Shown here piece by piece: positions 1-6,213 of a DNA stretch of 6,293 nucleotides. The notes below the pieces were generated by a model. The model saw nothing but the letters and a program-made list of their open reading frames with translations. It did no database searches and was not told the origin of the DNA. The position numbers and the translations under genes were made by a program. How positions within the stretch are numbered: position 1 is the stretch's first letter; the number at the start of each line of letters is the position of its first letter. The DNA comes from an uncultured Coriobacteriaceae bacterium. GTDB lineage: Bacteria > Actinomycetota > Coriobacteriia > Coriobacteriales > Eggerthellaceae. The DNA is taken from assembly GCA_902796815.1 (NCBI GenBank), contig CADBQL010000319.1, positions 1-6,293 on the forward strand. Direction: 5' to 3'.

Positions 1-387
1 ACAACGCATGTGGTAGCCGATGATTTCGCCATCTTCGGCGACTTCGAGCGTGTTGCAAAAAAGGGTCGGCCAGCCGAGCTTCTTTATGAGGGGTCGAGCA
101 AACTGCTCGAAGGTGTCCGAAAGGATGATGACTTGCGTTTCGGAGCGCAATTTGTCCAAGAACTCACGGGCCCCTGGCAATGGGTCGATAGTCGAGATGA
201 CTTCTTGGATTTGAGGCAGCCCGAGTCCGTGCTCGTGCAAAATTCCGATTCTGAACTTCATAAGCTTATCGTAATCAGGTTCATCCCTTGTTGTCCGCCT
301 GAGTTCCGGTATGCCGCTCGCTTCGGAAAACGCTATCCAGATTTCGGGAACGAGGACGCCTTCCATGTCCAAGCATACGATATTCAT
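1..387 (-). CDS. thrH: ThrH-type phosphoserine phosphatase / homoserine phosphotransferase, 5' part only
   Basis: This is the amino-terminal 129 residues of a HAD-superfamily enzyme; the gene runs off the left edge (usual family length is about 200). The start reads MNIVCLDMEGVLVPEIWIAF, which closely matches ThrH. The nucleophile is Asp7 and the usual second Asp of the DxD motif is Glu9, as is typical of ThrH. HAD motif II is seen as VIILSDTF around residues 87-93, with Ser90. A helical cap region lies between them (residues about 15-70). The motif III lysine and the motif IV GDSxND lie outside the window, so catalytic completeness cannot be judged. ThrH hydrolyses phosphoserine to serine and can transfer its phosphate to homoserine, in the cytoplasm. 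The ATG at 387 is chosen because a near-perfect Shine-Dalgarno, AAGGAGG at 393-399, sits 5 nt upstream. The gene is divergent from queD. The family call is secure; the physiological role in this organism is inferred. Confidence 0.9.
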   Translation of the reverse strand, partial: MNIVCLDMEGVLVPEIWIAFSEASGIPELRRTTRDEPDYDKLMKFRIGILHEHGLGLPQIQEVISTIDPLPGAREFLDKLRSETQVIILSDTFEQFARPLIKKLGWPTLFCNTLEVAEDGEIIGYHMRC

Positions 388-499
388 AACAACCTCCTTG
401 GTGCATCAAACCACTCGCCATAGATTACAATATGTTCAGCGCACTTACGTGATTATTTTACAAACAGATACGACGTGCTCATGCAGATGGAGGGCTATA
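388..499. promoter_or_regulatory. Divergent intergenic region between thrH and queD
   Basis: These 112 bp separate the start codons of two divergent genes, so promoters for both should lie here. The region is more A+T-rich than the flanking genes. It holds the thrH Shine-Dalgarno (393-399) and the queD Shine-Dalgarno GGAGGG (489-494, 5 nt before the ATG). On the minus strand a TGTAAT box (424-429) resembles a -10 element, but no good -35 element stands at the right distance. On the plus strand TATTTT, preceded by TGAT, near 451-459 is a weak -10 candidate. I saw no preQ1 riboswitch architecture and no convincing operator palindrome. The promoters are inferred from gene arrangement more than from sequence. 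Confidence 0.35.
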
Positions 500-922
500 A
501 TGTACGGATTGAATACGGAAGCCGCTTTTGACTCGGCTCATTTCTTGACCGATTACTACGGGAAGTGCGAGAACCTTCACGGGCATCGGTGGCGCGTCGA
601 GGTTACGCTTGCGCAACCCGAACTGCAAACGGAAGGCACGATGCGCGACATGGTACTCGATTTCGGTGTTTTCAAGAAAGCCGTTCGCGCTGAAGCCGAC
701 AAGCTTGACCATACGTTCCTCGTAGAGGAGGGCTCGCTCAAGCCTGAAACAATTGCCCTGCTCGAATCTGAGGGCTTCGCCCTTACTATTCTCCCCTTCC
801 GCACGACAGCAGAGAACCTCGCGCGTTATATATTTGAGCAGCTGAGCGCTCAGGGCTTTCCCGTATATGAGGTCGAGGTTGACGAAACGCCGAATAACCG
901 CGCTTTTTATCGTGCCGAATAA
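500..922 (+). CDS. queD: 6-carboxy-5,6,7,8-tetrahydropterin synthase (QueD)
   Basis: This is a complete 140-residue protein of the PTPS/QueD fold. It converts 7,8-dihydroneopterin triphosphate to 6-carboxytetrahydropterin, an early step of queuosine and other 7-deazapurine synthesis in the cytoplasm. Zinc ligands are His14 (in FDSAHFL), His27 and His29 (in LHGH). The catalytic Cys23 precedes them in CENLHGH. The Asp70-His71 pair, the TTAEN segment at 102-106 and Glu129 in DETPNNRAF complete the expected active-site and pterin-binding set. It is about 20 residues longer than E. coli QueD, with extra sequence around 39-50 and 76-98. This matches a longer subfamily I recall from Firmicutes and relatives. 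The ATG at 500 is chosen for the GGAGGG Shine-Dalgarno 5 nt upstream; the open frame continues further upstream but without a comparable ribosome site. It stands alone: queC, queE and queF are not next to it. It converges on epsC, with a hairpin between. Confidence 0.93.
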   Translation: MYGLNTEAAFDSAHFLTDYYGKCENLHGHRWRVEVTLAQPELQTEGTMRDMVLDFGVFKKAVRAEADKLDHTFLVEEGSLKPETIALLESEGFALTILPFRTTAENLARYIFEQLSAQGFPVYEVEVDETPNNRAFYRAE

Positions 923-933
923 CGATTCGGACA

Positions 934-967
934 CTAATGAGTCGTGCCCAGGAGCATGACTCATTAG
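934..967. terminator. Long inverted repeat between convergent genes, probable transcription terminator
   Basis: CTAATGAGTCGTGC (934-947) and GCATGACTCATTAG (954-967) can pair over 14 positions around the 6-nt loop CCAGGA. Thirteen pairs are Watson-Crick. The remaining one is G-U in queD-sense RNA and would be C-A in epsC-sense RNA. The hairpin starts 11 nt after the queD stop and lies 8 nt beyond the epsC stop, the usual place for a shared bidirectional terminator. Neither side has a run of U, so it does not look like a classical intrinsic terminator. It may stop RNA polymerase in a U-tract-independent way, protect the 3' ends of both mRNAs, or be a protein site. The inverted repeat is certain; the terminator role is inferred. 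Confidence 0.6.
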
Positions 968-975
968 ATGTACGA

Positions 976-1893
976 TTACGCGAGTTCGACGAAAGACGTG
1001 GGTGTAACCTGACGCACGTTCACTTCCTGATTCTTGAGGGAAACGCGGCTGTGAGGCGGCACAGGCTCGGTCAGGAAGGCGCTGCCGGCAATGACGGTTC
1101 CCTCGCCAACGACGGTTTCACCGCCGAGAACGCAGGCGTTTGCATAAATTGTTACATTATCTTCGATCGTCGGATGGCGTTGAACGCCGGCGAGGCGTTG
1201 TCCGCCGCGCGTCGAGAGTGCGCCAAGCGTAACGCCTTGGTAGATCTTGACATTGTTGCCGATTTTCGTCGTTTCGCCGATAACAACGCCGGTTGCATGG
1301 TCGATGAAAAAATACTCGCCGATTACAGCGCCGGCGTTTATGTCGACGCCGGTTCGGCTGTGAGCATATTCGGTCATAATGCGTGGGATCAGGGGCACGT
1401 CGAGCTTGTAAAGCTCATGAGCGATTCGGTATACCCAGATAGCGAAAAAGCCCGGATAGGAATAAATGATCTCTTCTTTAGACTGAGCGGCAGGGTCGCC
1501 GTCGAATGCCGCCTGGATATCTTTGTAGAGCATTTTTTGAATCGAAGGAAGCTTGCACAGCATCGCCGCGGCCACTTCGCTTGCTCGCTGTTCGAGCTCA
1601 CAAGAATTGGAATCCGTGCCATCGCGGAATTGGAAAGCCAGATTGACTTGGTGTTTTAGCTGATCCTCAACACGCAAAACAGTGTTTCCAATAAAATACG
1701 TAGGATCGGCCGAGGTCTGCGCACCATCGGTGAAATACCCTGGAAAGATGATATTCCTTACATCCTTGAGTATTTCGATGATGGCATTTCGGCTCGGCAT
1801 GCGCCGATTCGGCTTGGTGAAGAAAATTTCGTCTCGCGAATCGTATCCCTGTTGAATTTCGCTGATGACGTCTTTAAGATCGCATGATTTCAT
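976..1893 (-). CDS. epsC: Serine O-acetyltransferase, EpsC/CysE type
   Basis: This 305-residue cytoplasmic enzyme transfers acetyl from acetyl-CoA to L-serine, giving O-acetylserine, the first committed step of cysteine synthesis. The amino-terminal half is the helical SAT domain. DGDPAA (131-136) holds the Asp equivalent to the E. coli active-site Asp, and WVYRIAH (153-159) holds the catalytic His159. From about 180 the protein is a left-handed beta-helix of hexapeptide repeats. It includes GVDINAGAVIGEYFFIDHAT with active-site His199, then GVVIGE and YQGVTLGALS, which form the acetyl-CoA site. It is longer than CysE (about 270) and normal for EpsC-like enzymes. The tail ends FVELA, not in the isoleucine that CysE inserts into CysK, so a stable cysteine synthase complex is not predicted. 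The start at 1893 has a modest Shine-Dalgarno (GGGA, 1900-1903) 6 nt upstream. It follows nadE by 21 bp and is the last gene of the leftward cluster. Function is very likely. Confidence 0.95.
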   Translation of the reverse strand: MKSCDLKDVISEIQQGYDSRDEIFFTKPNRRMPSRNAIIEILKDVRNIIFPGYFTDGAQTSADPTYFIGNTVLRVEDQLKHQVNLAFQFRDGTDSNSCELEQRASEVAAAMLCKLPSIQKMLYKDIQAAFDGDPAAQSKEEIIYSYPGFFAIWVYRIAHELYKLDVPLIPRIMTEYAHSRTGVDINAGAVIGEYFFIDHATGVVIGETTKIGNNVKIYQGVTLGALSTRGGQRLAGVQRHPTIEDNVTIYANACVLGGETVVGEGTVIAGSAFLTEPVPPHSRVSLKNQEVNVRQVTPTSFVELA

Positions 1894-1914
1894 TTCATGT
1901 CCCGTCTAGTATGT

Positions 1915-3447
1915 CTAACCCGACATCCTGATTTTTCGCATTAGCGATTCGTAATGCGGACCAAGCTCGCAAGCCGCTTGAGGTCCAAGTTCGGCGCGCA
2001 CGCTTGCCGGACTCGCAAGAGCGAGATATGGCGGTGCTTGAACCCGCTTGAACGCTGCACGCTGCATTGACGTCACGATCCAATGCAAATCGTCAGCAAA
2101 AAGCCGCGGCTCGTCAAGTCCATAGTATTTTATCCAAGAGCCGACGGGCGTGTCGAGCAACCGCGCATGTAGATAGCGCTCCATAATTTCGCATGCAGCT
2201 TCGGGAATCGAACGCGCACTTCCACCATCATCGCCCTGTAGTCGTGATATAAGCCAATCGTGATAGAACCATTTCATGGGGTCGTATTGGCCGTTCGCAA
2301 GTTCAGCAGAGGGCCGCGTCTGCCAAATAAGCCCATCAGGAGTCTGTTTCGGCAGCAAGTTCTTTGGAACCGCCTCTACGCCCATGCGTTCGTTGATCTG
2401 CCATGCAAGATCGAAGAGCTGTACCTTTGTGAGGTCGGCGATGGGTGCAAGTGCACCGATGGCGTCTCCGTAAAGCGTCGCATAGCCGAGTGCGCATTCG
2501 ATTCGGTTGCCGTTGTTCACTACGACGCCATCTTCGAGTGCGGCAAACGTCGCTAGGAGGTTTCCGCGCGTACGTGCTTGGGCGTTTTCGAGCACGACGC
2601 CCTTGAGCGCATCGGGTGCATAGCCATATTGCACAAGCGCACTACCCAGGCAAACAACCAAGTCCTCGATGCTGCCGTTACGCATGGCGATGTTAAGTTT
2701 TTGGGCGATGCTGGACGCATTAGATTTTGTTGTATCAGAGTTAAAGCGCGTCGCCATGTTGTAGGCAATGACACGGTTCGAGCCGAATGCCAAAACGAGC
2801 AATGCCGCCGTGATGGCGCTATCAAGTCCGCCCGACAATCCGATAATCCATTTTGGCATGAAAGGAAGAGCTTGCTCGTCGAAGCGGCGCATACCGTGTA
2901 TGAGAGCATCGAGCATGCTAGCAGGCGCCGCTGCTTTCGCGGGTTTCCCTGATGCAAAATCTACTAAGGCAAAATCTTCGCGAAACGTGTTATCGAGTAA
3001 GCACAATGGCTCAATACTCTCCCCTGTAACCGATGTGCCGCCATCGAACGAAATGATCTTCTTGCCGAGGTCACGAATGCCCACAGGGCGAAGAGCTATT
3101 TGACGCTCGCGTATTCTGCTCTTCGTTGGAGATATGGTGAAAGGATCCAAATCGCAATAAACACTCAAATCGCAGTCTTTACGATCTCGGCCGATACCGA
3201 TCGTATACGTTTCTGTACAGGTGTCGAGTTCGATCGTTGACCCCACAACATCGATTCGCGAATCATTCAGGCCCAATATGCGCACATCGTTCTCATCGAC
3301 GAGCGAGTTCGGCACGAGAAGCGCATCAGCACCAGCAGCAAGCGCATGCTCAACCATGTGCCCAATGGCATCCTCGTTCTTGGAGGGCCTACCCTCGACG
3401 ATTTGTATTTGCCCAATGGCAAGCTTCAGCCTTGATAGGTCACGCAC
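1915..3447 (-). CDS. nadE: NAD+ synthetase with a vestigial amino-terminal glutaminase domain
   Basis: This 510-residue protein belongs to the NadE family, which makes NAD+ from deamido-NAD+ using ATP and a nitrogen donor. Residues about 175-510 are the synthetase. GLSGGLDSA (203-211) is the ATP pyrophosphatase P-loop. ENAQARTR (287-294), ALGYATLYGDAIGALAPIADL (319-339), RPSAEL (378-383) and FKRVQAPP (466-473) are family landmarks. Residues 1-165 match only the two ends of the nitrilase-fold glutaminase domain: the opening LKLAIGQIQIVEGRP and the closing PFTISP and IISFDGGTSV. The middle is about 100 residues shorter than usual. The expected catalytic Glu after 'VP' is Asn47, and no CED-type Cys or catalytic Lys context is seen. 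Ammonia-dependent activity is therefore inferred. The GTG start at 3447 is preferred over GTG 3468 because AAGGAGG lies 7 nt upstream of it, whereas the longer start would translate that site. It is 1 nt downstream of the flippase stop and 21 bp upstream of epsC. Confidence 0.93.
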   Translation of the reverse strand: MRDLSRLKLAIGQIQIVEGRPSKNEDAIGHMVEHALAAGADALLVPNSLVDENDVRILGLNDSRIDVVGSTIELDTCTETYTIGIGRDRKDCDLSVYCDLDPFTISPTKSRIRERQIALRPVGIRDLGKKIISFDGGTSVTGESIEPLCLLDNTFREDFALVDFASGKPAKAAAPASMLDALIHGMRRFDEQALPFMPKWIIGLSGGLDSAITAALLVLAFGSNRVIAYNMATRFNSDTTKSNASSIAQKLNIAMRNGSIEDLVVCLGSALVQYGYAPDALKGVVLENAQARTRGNLLATFAALEDGVVVNNGNRIECALGYATLYGDAIGALAPIADLTKVQLFDLAWQINERMGVEAVPKNLLPKQTPDGLIWQTRPSAELANGQYDPMKWFYHDWLISRLQGDDGGSARSIPEAACEIMERYLHARLLDTPVGSWIKYYGLDEPRLFADDLHWIVTSMQRAAFKRVQAPPYLALASPASVRAELGPQAACELGPHYESLMRKIRMSG

Positions 3448-3448
3448 G

Positions 3449-4975
3449 CTACCGCCTCCTTGGAGCACTGCTGAGCTTCATACGTTGAGTTATGTATTCA
3501 CGAACGAGCAATATCAGGAGAATGCTCATGACGATGAGATACCCGACTACAGCGCCCTCGAGCGTCATCATCGTCACCATGAGGCCGAGCACGAGCAACG
3601 AAAAACAGAACGTTATCAGGTAGAGCCCAACTACAACTTGCTGACGACGCAGGATCGTAATGATTTGATAGAGGAAATCTATAGCGGCTGTTACTCCGCC
3701 TGCGGCGAGCATGATGAACGAAAGTTGCTTGTAGGGAGCGAAGTCGAGTCCGTACATGAAGCTCATAAGCGGTATGCCTATCCAGTTCATAAAAAGGATT
3801 CCTAAAACCGTGATAGCTGTAATAAGGAGAACCATCGCTATGATGACGATGTCAAAACGGCGCCTACGCGACTCATCTGCCCACACGTTAGCAAGCTTCA
3901 CGAGAAGCGGCTTGTAAATCATGCCCACGGTAATCAGAATCGCCTGTGCAGGAAAGTAGAGGGCGTTGAAATAGAGCTGGTTGTCATAGGGCAACGCCGC
4001 TCCCTGCATGACGAATTTGGGCATGTTGTCGACTACAGCGTACAGGAACAATGCCAAAAACACCGGAAAGCATTCTTTGAACAGCAGAATAGTTGAACGC
4101 GAGTTGAGCGGATGCGATTTGGGCGATTCGAACAAGGTGAGCGGCACCGTTACGAACGCGAGCGTGCATGCGGCGCCTATCGTCATCGCTATTGCAGCGA
4201 TTCCCAGGTCAGACGTGATGAACAAGGCAATCGAAAACAGTAGGAACCCGACAAACGATCTAAGCGTCAGCGAAATGCCGCCCAAATAGAGTTTGTCGAC
4301 CTGCTGTAAGCGACCTTCATACACCTCGCCAAACGCATCAAGCGTTTTAAAGGCGAAAATTCCGAGCGTCATCGTGAACATTTCGCCCTGATAGCCCAAA
4401 AAATTACAAAGGAGGAACCCGACGACAATCATGGCGGCGCATGTCGCAATGCGGTTTGCTTGATAATCTGCAAACGAATGAAATTCATCGAGGTCTGAGA
4501 CCTGATAGGTTCTCACGCCGTAGCTTCCGAGAAAGTAGAGAAGGTTGGCCATAACGAACGCGAACGAGAACATGCCCGCTCTCTCGACACCGGCAAGCCA
4601 TGTGACGATAATCGTGAGCAACGGGAACACCATGCCCCAGAGAGCAAAGCCAAGCGTATTCCAGATGAAATCGCGTGACGTGCGCCCTGCGGCATATGCT
4701 TCGTCTTGCCCCGAGAGGTTGCGATCGCTCACGGCTCCTACCAGGCGGTCGAACCAATCGTTTATGAACTTGCGCACGGGATTAGGCTGGCGTGTCCGAT
4801 CGGCAAAGACAGATGCGGGCTCCTCGTCGGCCGCATCTCGCGTCCGCGCGTTCAAGCGGCCCGCATCATGAATGCTTCCGCTATCGCGCACCGTTCCGGT
4901 AGCCATCCTGTAGCGCGACGTCGTGCGTTCTCGATTGCTTGTGGCGTCATGTTTTTCCCGAGAAAGCCTTCCCAT
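3449..4975 (-). CDS. Oligosaccharide-lipid flippase (Wzx/RfbX-like, MOP superfamily)
   Basis: This is a 508-residue polytopic membrane protein. Hydrophobic segments lie near 105-128, 132-151, 176-195, 198-212, 237-255, 257-283, 302-320, 334-356, 375-397, 414-437, 447-469 and 474-492, about twelve in all as expected for MOP flippases. The region after the first segment, AGMFSFAFVMANLLYFLGSY followed by GVRTYQVSD, resembles Firmicutes and actinobacterial 'lipopolysaccharide biosynthesis' flippases. Such proteins move undecaprenyl-linked oligosaccharides across the cytoplasmic membrane; the substrate here is unknown. No glycosyltransferase gene is adjacent. Unusually, about 100 hydrophilic, Arg/Asp-rich residues precede the first membrane segment. 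ATG 4975 has no well-placed Shine-Dalgarno (AGGA lies 14 nt away). ATG 4904-4906 (residue 24) is an alternative, equally without a good site, so the start is uncertain. The gene begins 16 bp after the FKBP stop and ends 1 nt before nadE. MurJ or a MATE pump is less likely given the YGVRTYQVSD motif. Confidence 0.82.
   Translation of the reverse strand: MGRLSREKHDATSNRERTTSRYRMATGTVRDSGSIHDAGRLNARTRDAADEEPASVFADRTRQPNPVRKFINDWFDRLVGAVSDRNLSGQDEAYAAGRTSRDFIWNTLGFALWGMVFPLLTIIVTWLAGVERAGMFSFAFVMANLLYFLGSYGVRTYQVSDLDEFHSFADYQANRIATCAAMIVVGFLLCNFLGYQGEMFTMTLGIFAFKTLDAFGEVYEGRLQQVDKLYLGGISLTLRSFVGFLLFSIALFITSDLGIAAIAMTIGAACTLAFVTVPLTLFESPKSHPLNSRSTILLFKECFPVFLALFLYAVVDNMPKFVMQGAALPYDNQLYFNALYFPAQAILITVGMIYKPLLVKLANVWADESRRRRFDIVIIAMVLLITAITVLGILFMNWIGIPLMSFMYGLDFAPYKQLSFIMLAAGGVTAAIDFLYQIITILRRQQVVVGLYLITFCFSLLVLGLMVTMMTLEGAVVGYLIVMSILLILLVREYITQRMKLSSAPRRR
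3455..3461 (-). promoter_or_regulatory. Shine-Dalgarno of nadE, embedded in the flippase gene
   Basis: AAGGAGG on the minus strand, 7 nt before GTG 3447, fixes the nadE start. The same bases encode the end of the flippase: its last codons are CCA AGG AGG CGG TAG, so the ribosome site is read as Pro-Arg-Arg. The flippase stop codon (3449-3451) lies between this site and the nadE start, an arrangement that favours translational coupling. Confidence 0.8.
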
Positions 4976-4991
4976 GCCTTCGAGACCGGTC

Positions 4992-5417
4992 CTATTCCGC
5001 TTCGAGTAGCTCTATCTCGAACGTGAGGTCCTTGCCGGCAAGTTCGTGATTCATGTCAAACGTGATGGTTTCTTCGTCTTTGGCGACGACGACGCAGGGA
5101 ACGGGGCGGCCGTCGGGTGTTGCCAGTACGGGATGTTGCCCCACTTGAAGCTTCTCTGAACCAGGCAGCGCTTCGAATTGCATCTTAATTATCATCTTGG
5201 GATCGACTTCGCCATATGCTTGCACGGCGGGAATCGTCACGGTCACCGTTTGGCCGACTTCCATCGTACGTACGGCCTCGTCGAAACCGGGAATCATCTG
5301 TCCGCCCATGCAGGTGAAAGCGAGCGGCTCTCCCCTATCGCGCGATGAATCGAATTGGGATCCGTCGGCGAGCGTGCCGACATAATGAACTTTGACCTTC
5401 TTGCCTTCGTTGCTCAT
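4992..5417 (-). CDS. FKBP-type peptidyl-prolyl cis-trans isomerase, SlyD-like
   Basis: This 141-residue protein catalyses proline isomerisation and probably acts as a folding chaperone. There is no signal peptide, so it is predicted to be cytoplasmic. The FKBP domain is split: residues 1-70 include HYVGTL (11-16), GSQFDSS (19-25), GGQMIPGFDEAV (38-49) and AYGE (67-70), and it resumes with NHELAGKDLTFEIEL (123-137). The insert between, about 71-120, is the insert-in-flap chaperone domain that marks the SlyD group. The His/Cys-rich metal-binding tail of E. coli SlyD is absent; the protein stops right after the last FKBP strand. ATG 5417 is chosen over GTG 5426 because GAGGTG (5424-5429) lies 6 nt upstream of the ATG and would be part of the coding region with the longer start. 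It is the first gene of the leftward cluster, 16 bp upstream of the flippase. Confidence 0.93.
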   Translation of the reverse strand: MSNEGKKVKVHYVGTLADGSQFDSSRDRGEPLAFTCMGGQMIPGFDEAVRTMEVGQTVTVTIPAVQAYGEVDPKMIIKMQFEALPGSEKLQVGQHPVLATPDGRPVPCVVVAKDEETITFDMNHELAGKDLTFEIELLEAE

Positions 5418-5423
5418 GATTTT

Positions 5424-5429
5424 CACCTC
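5424..5429 (-). promoter_or_regulatory. Shine-Dalgarno fixing the FKBP gene start
   Basis: GAGGTG on the minus strand stands 6 nt before ATG 5417. The in-frame GTG at 5424-5426 overlaps this site and has no ribosome site of its own at a normal distance, so the ATG is the likely start. Confidence 0.7.
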
Positions 5430-5444
5430 GTCATGCGTTTGACT

Positions 5445-5472
5445 CGTATATGCATATCGAGATGCAAGTCTA
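5445..5472 (-). promoter_or_regulatory. Candidate promoter of the FKBP-flippase-nadE-epsC cluster with operator-like palindrome
   Basis: On the minus strand TAGACT (5467-5472, four of six matches to TTGACA) is followed after 16 bp by TATACG (5445-5450, four of six matches to TATAAT). Transcription would start near 5438, leaving a leader of about 20 nt carrying the GAGGTG ribosome site. The 16-bp spacer (5451-5466) is itself an imperfect palindrome, TGCATATCGAGATGCA, in which 14 of 16 positions are symmetric about a central TCGA. This is a plausible repressor site. The palindrome is seen directly; promoter and operator roles are inferred. Confidence 0.4.
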
Positions 5473-5526
5473 CTACACTTGGGGACTCGGCTTGCGTTTC
5501 ACCATATAACTAGTATGGAATGCACG

Positions 5527-6213
5527 TTACAATATGCAACCCGCATCCATGGTGATGGATATGTCGGCGAACTCACGCGCCGACGGCTCGTGAGTCGCGA
5601 TCAAGACAGCAGCCCCGTTGCGAGCGGTTTGCTTGAGCATTTGCAATACAAGTTCGGTGTTTCCGTCATCGAGATCTGCCGTCGGTTCGTCGGCAAGCAC
5701 GACACGTGGTTGACAGACAAGGGCCCGGGCGATGCAGACGCGCTTGGCCTCCCCTCCCGAAAGCTCGGCAGGATAGGCGTCAGCGAGCGTCTCCACGCCT
5801 AGAGCCACTAGAAGATCCCATGCCCGTGCCCGCATCTCGGATCCTCCGTTGCGCGCGTACATGCGCAGCGGCAACGCAACGTTTTCGACTACGCTCAGGC
5901 TGTGGAGAAGCGTGTTTCCCTGCGGAACAACCCCGATTGTCTCGTTGCGAAAACGCGCGAGCCCTGCGTCATCGAGCGCGTACACGTCGGTGCCACATAC
6001 AAGTACTGTGCCCTCGGTCGGCACGAGAAGTCCTGCGAGCATGTTGAGAAGTGTCGTCTTGCCGCAGCCCGAGCGGCCCATGAGCACGCCGACCTCGCCA
6101 GGACACAAGTCGACATCAACTTTGCTCACGGCGTCGAAATGCCGTGCGTGCTGGCTGCTTTTCCTAAAAAACCGCTTCGTGAGCCCTCGGGCTTCGACGA
6201 TAGCTTGCTCCAT
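5527..6213 (-). CDS. ABC transporter ATP-binding protein, MacB/LolD family
   Basis: This 228-residue cytoplasmic ATPase subunit has all core motifs in order. Walker A is GRSGCGKTT (46-54) and the Q-loop is Gln98 in VVPQGN. The signature is LSGGEAKR (151-158). Walker B is VVLADEPT (171-178) with catalytic Glu176, followed by D-loop ADLD (179-182) and H-loop His208 in IATHEP. The length, the LSGGE signature and the LADEPT Walker B segment fit the MacB/LolD/FtsE group. These ATPases work with FtsX-like permeases in lipoprotein release, peptide export or bacteriocin and antibiotic defence. The permease is not visible: the next gene downstream is the FKBP, 109 bp away, so a partner would have to lie upstream, beyond the right edge. 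The substrate cannot be stated. ATG 6213 is supported by GGAAGGA (6221-6227), 7 nt upstream. No U-rich terminator was found after the stop, only a weak dyad at 5502-5518. Confidence 0.92.
   Translation of the reverse strand: MEQAIVEARGLTKRFFRKSSQHARHFDAVSKVDVDLCPGEVGVLMGRSGCGKTTLLNMLAGLLVPTEGTVLVCGTDVYALDDAGLARFRNETIGVVPQGNTLLHSLSVVENVALPLRMYARNGGSEMRARAWDLLVALGVETLADAYPAELSGGEAKRVCIARALVCQPRVVLADEPTADLDDGNTELVLQMLKQTARNGAAVLIATHEPSAREFADISITMDAGCIL

Noticed and set aside
10..423. Plus-strand open frame of 137 codons opposite thrH
   Set aside because: The minus-strand frame matches ThrH and has an excellent ribosome site; the plus-strand frame runs through the divergent intergenic region without supporting signals.
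400..488. Possible preQ1 riboswitch upstream of queD
   Set aside because: No compact C-rich/A-rich pseudoknot arrangement next to the ribosome site could be recognised.
937..1659. Long plus-strand open frame of 240 codons opposite epsC
   Set aside because: It lies antisense to a clearly recognisable serine acetyltransferase, has no ribosome site, and its translation shows no domain-like pattern. It is a shadow of epsC.
1890..1898. Two-codon minus-strand frame ATG-AAA-TGA overlapping the epsC start
   Set aside because: The GGGA ribosome site is only 1 nt from this ATG but 6 nt from the epsC ATG, so the overlap is most likely chance.
3448..3468. Upstream GTG start for NadE adding seven residues (MLQGGGS)
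   Set aside because: This stretch contains the AAGGAGG ribosome site itself, correctly spaced for the GTG at 3447, and the added residues are not part of the family's first strand.
5418..5426. Upstream GTG start for the FKBP gene adding three residues (MKI)
   Set aside because: The GTG overlaps the GAGGTG ribosome site that serves ATG 5417.
5502..5518. Small dyad CCATA-N7-TATGG after the ABC ATPase gene as a terminator
   Set aside because: A 5-bp A+T-rich stem with no T-run on either strand is too weak to call.
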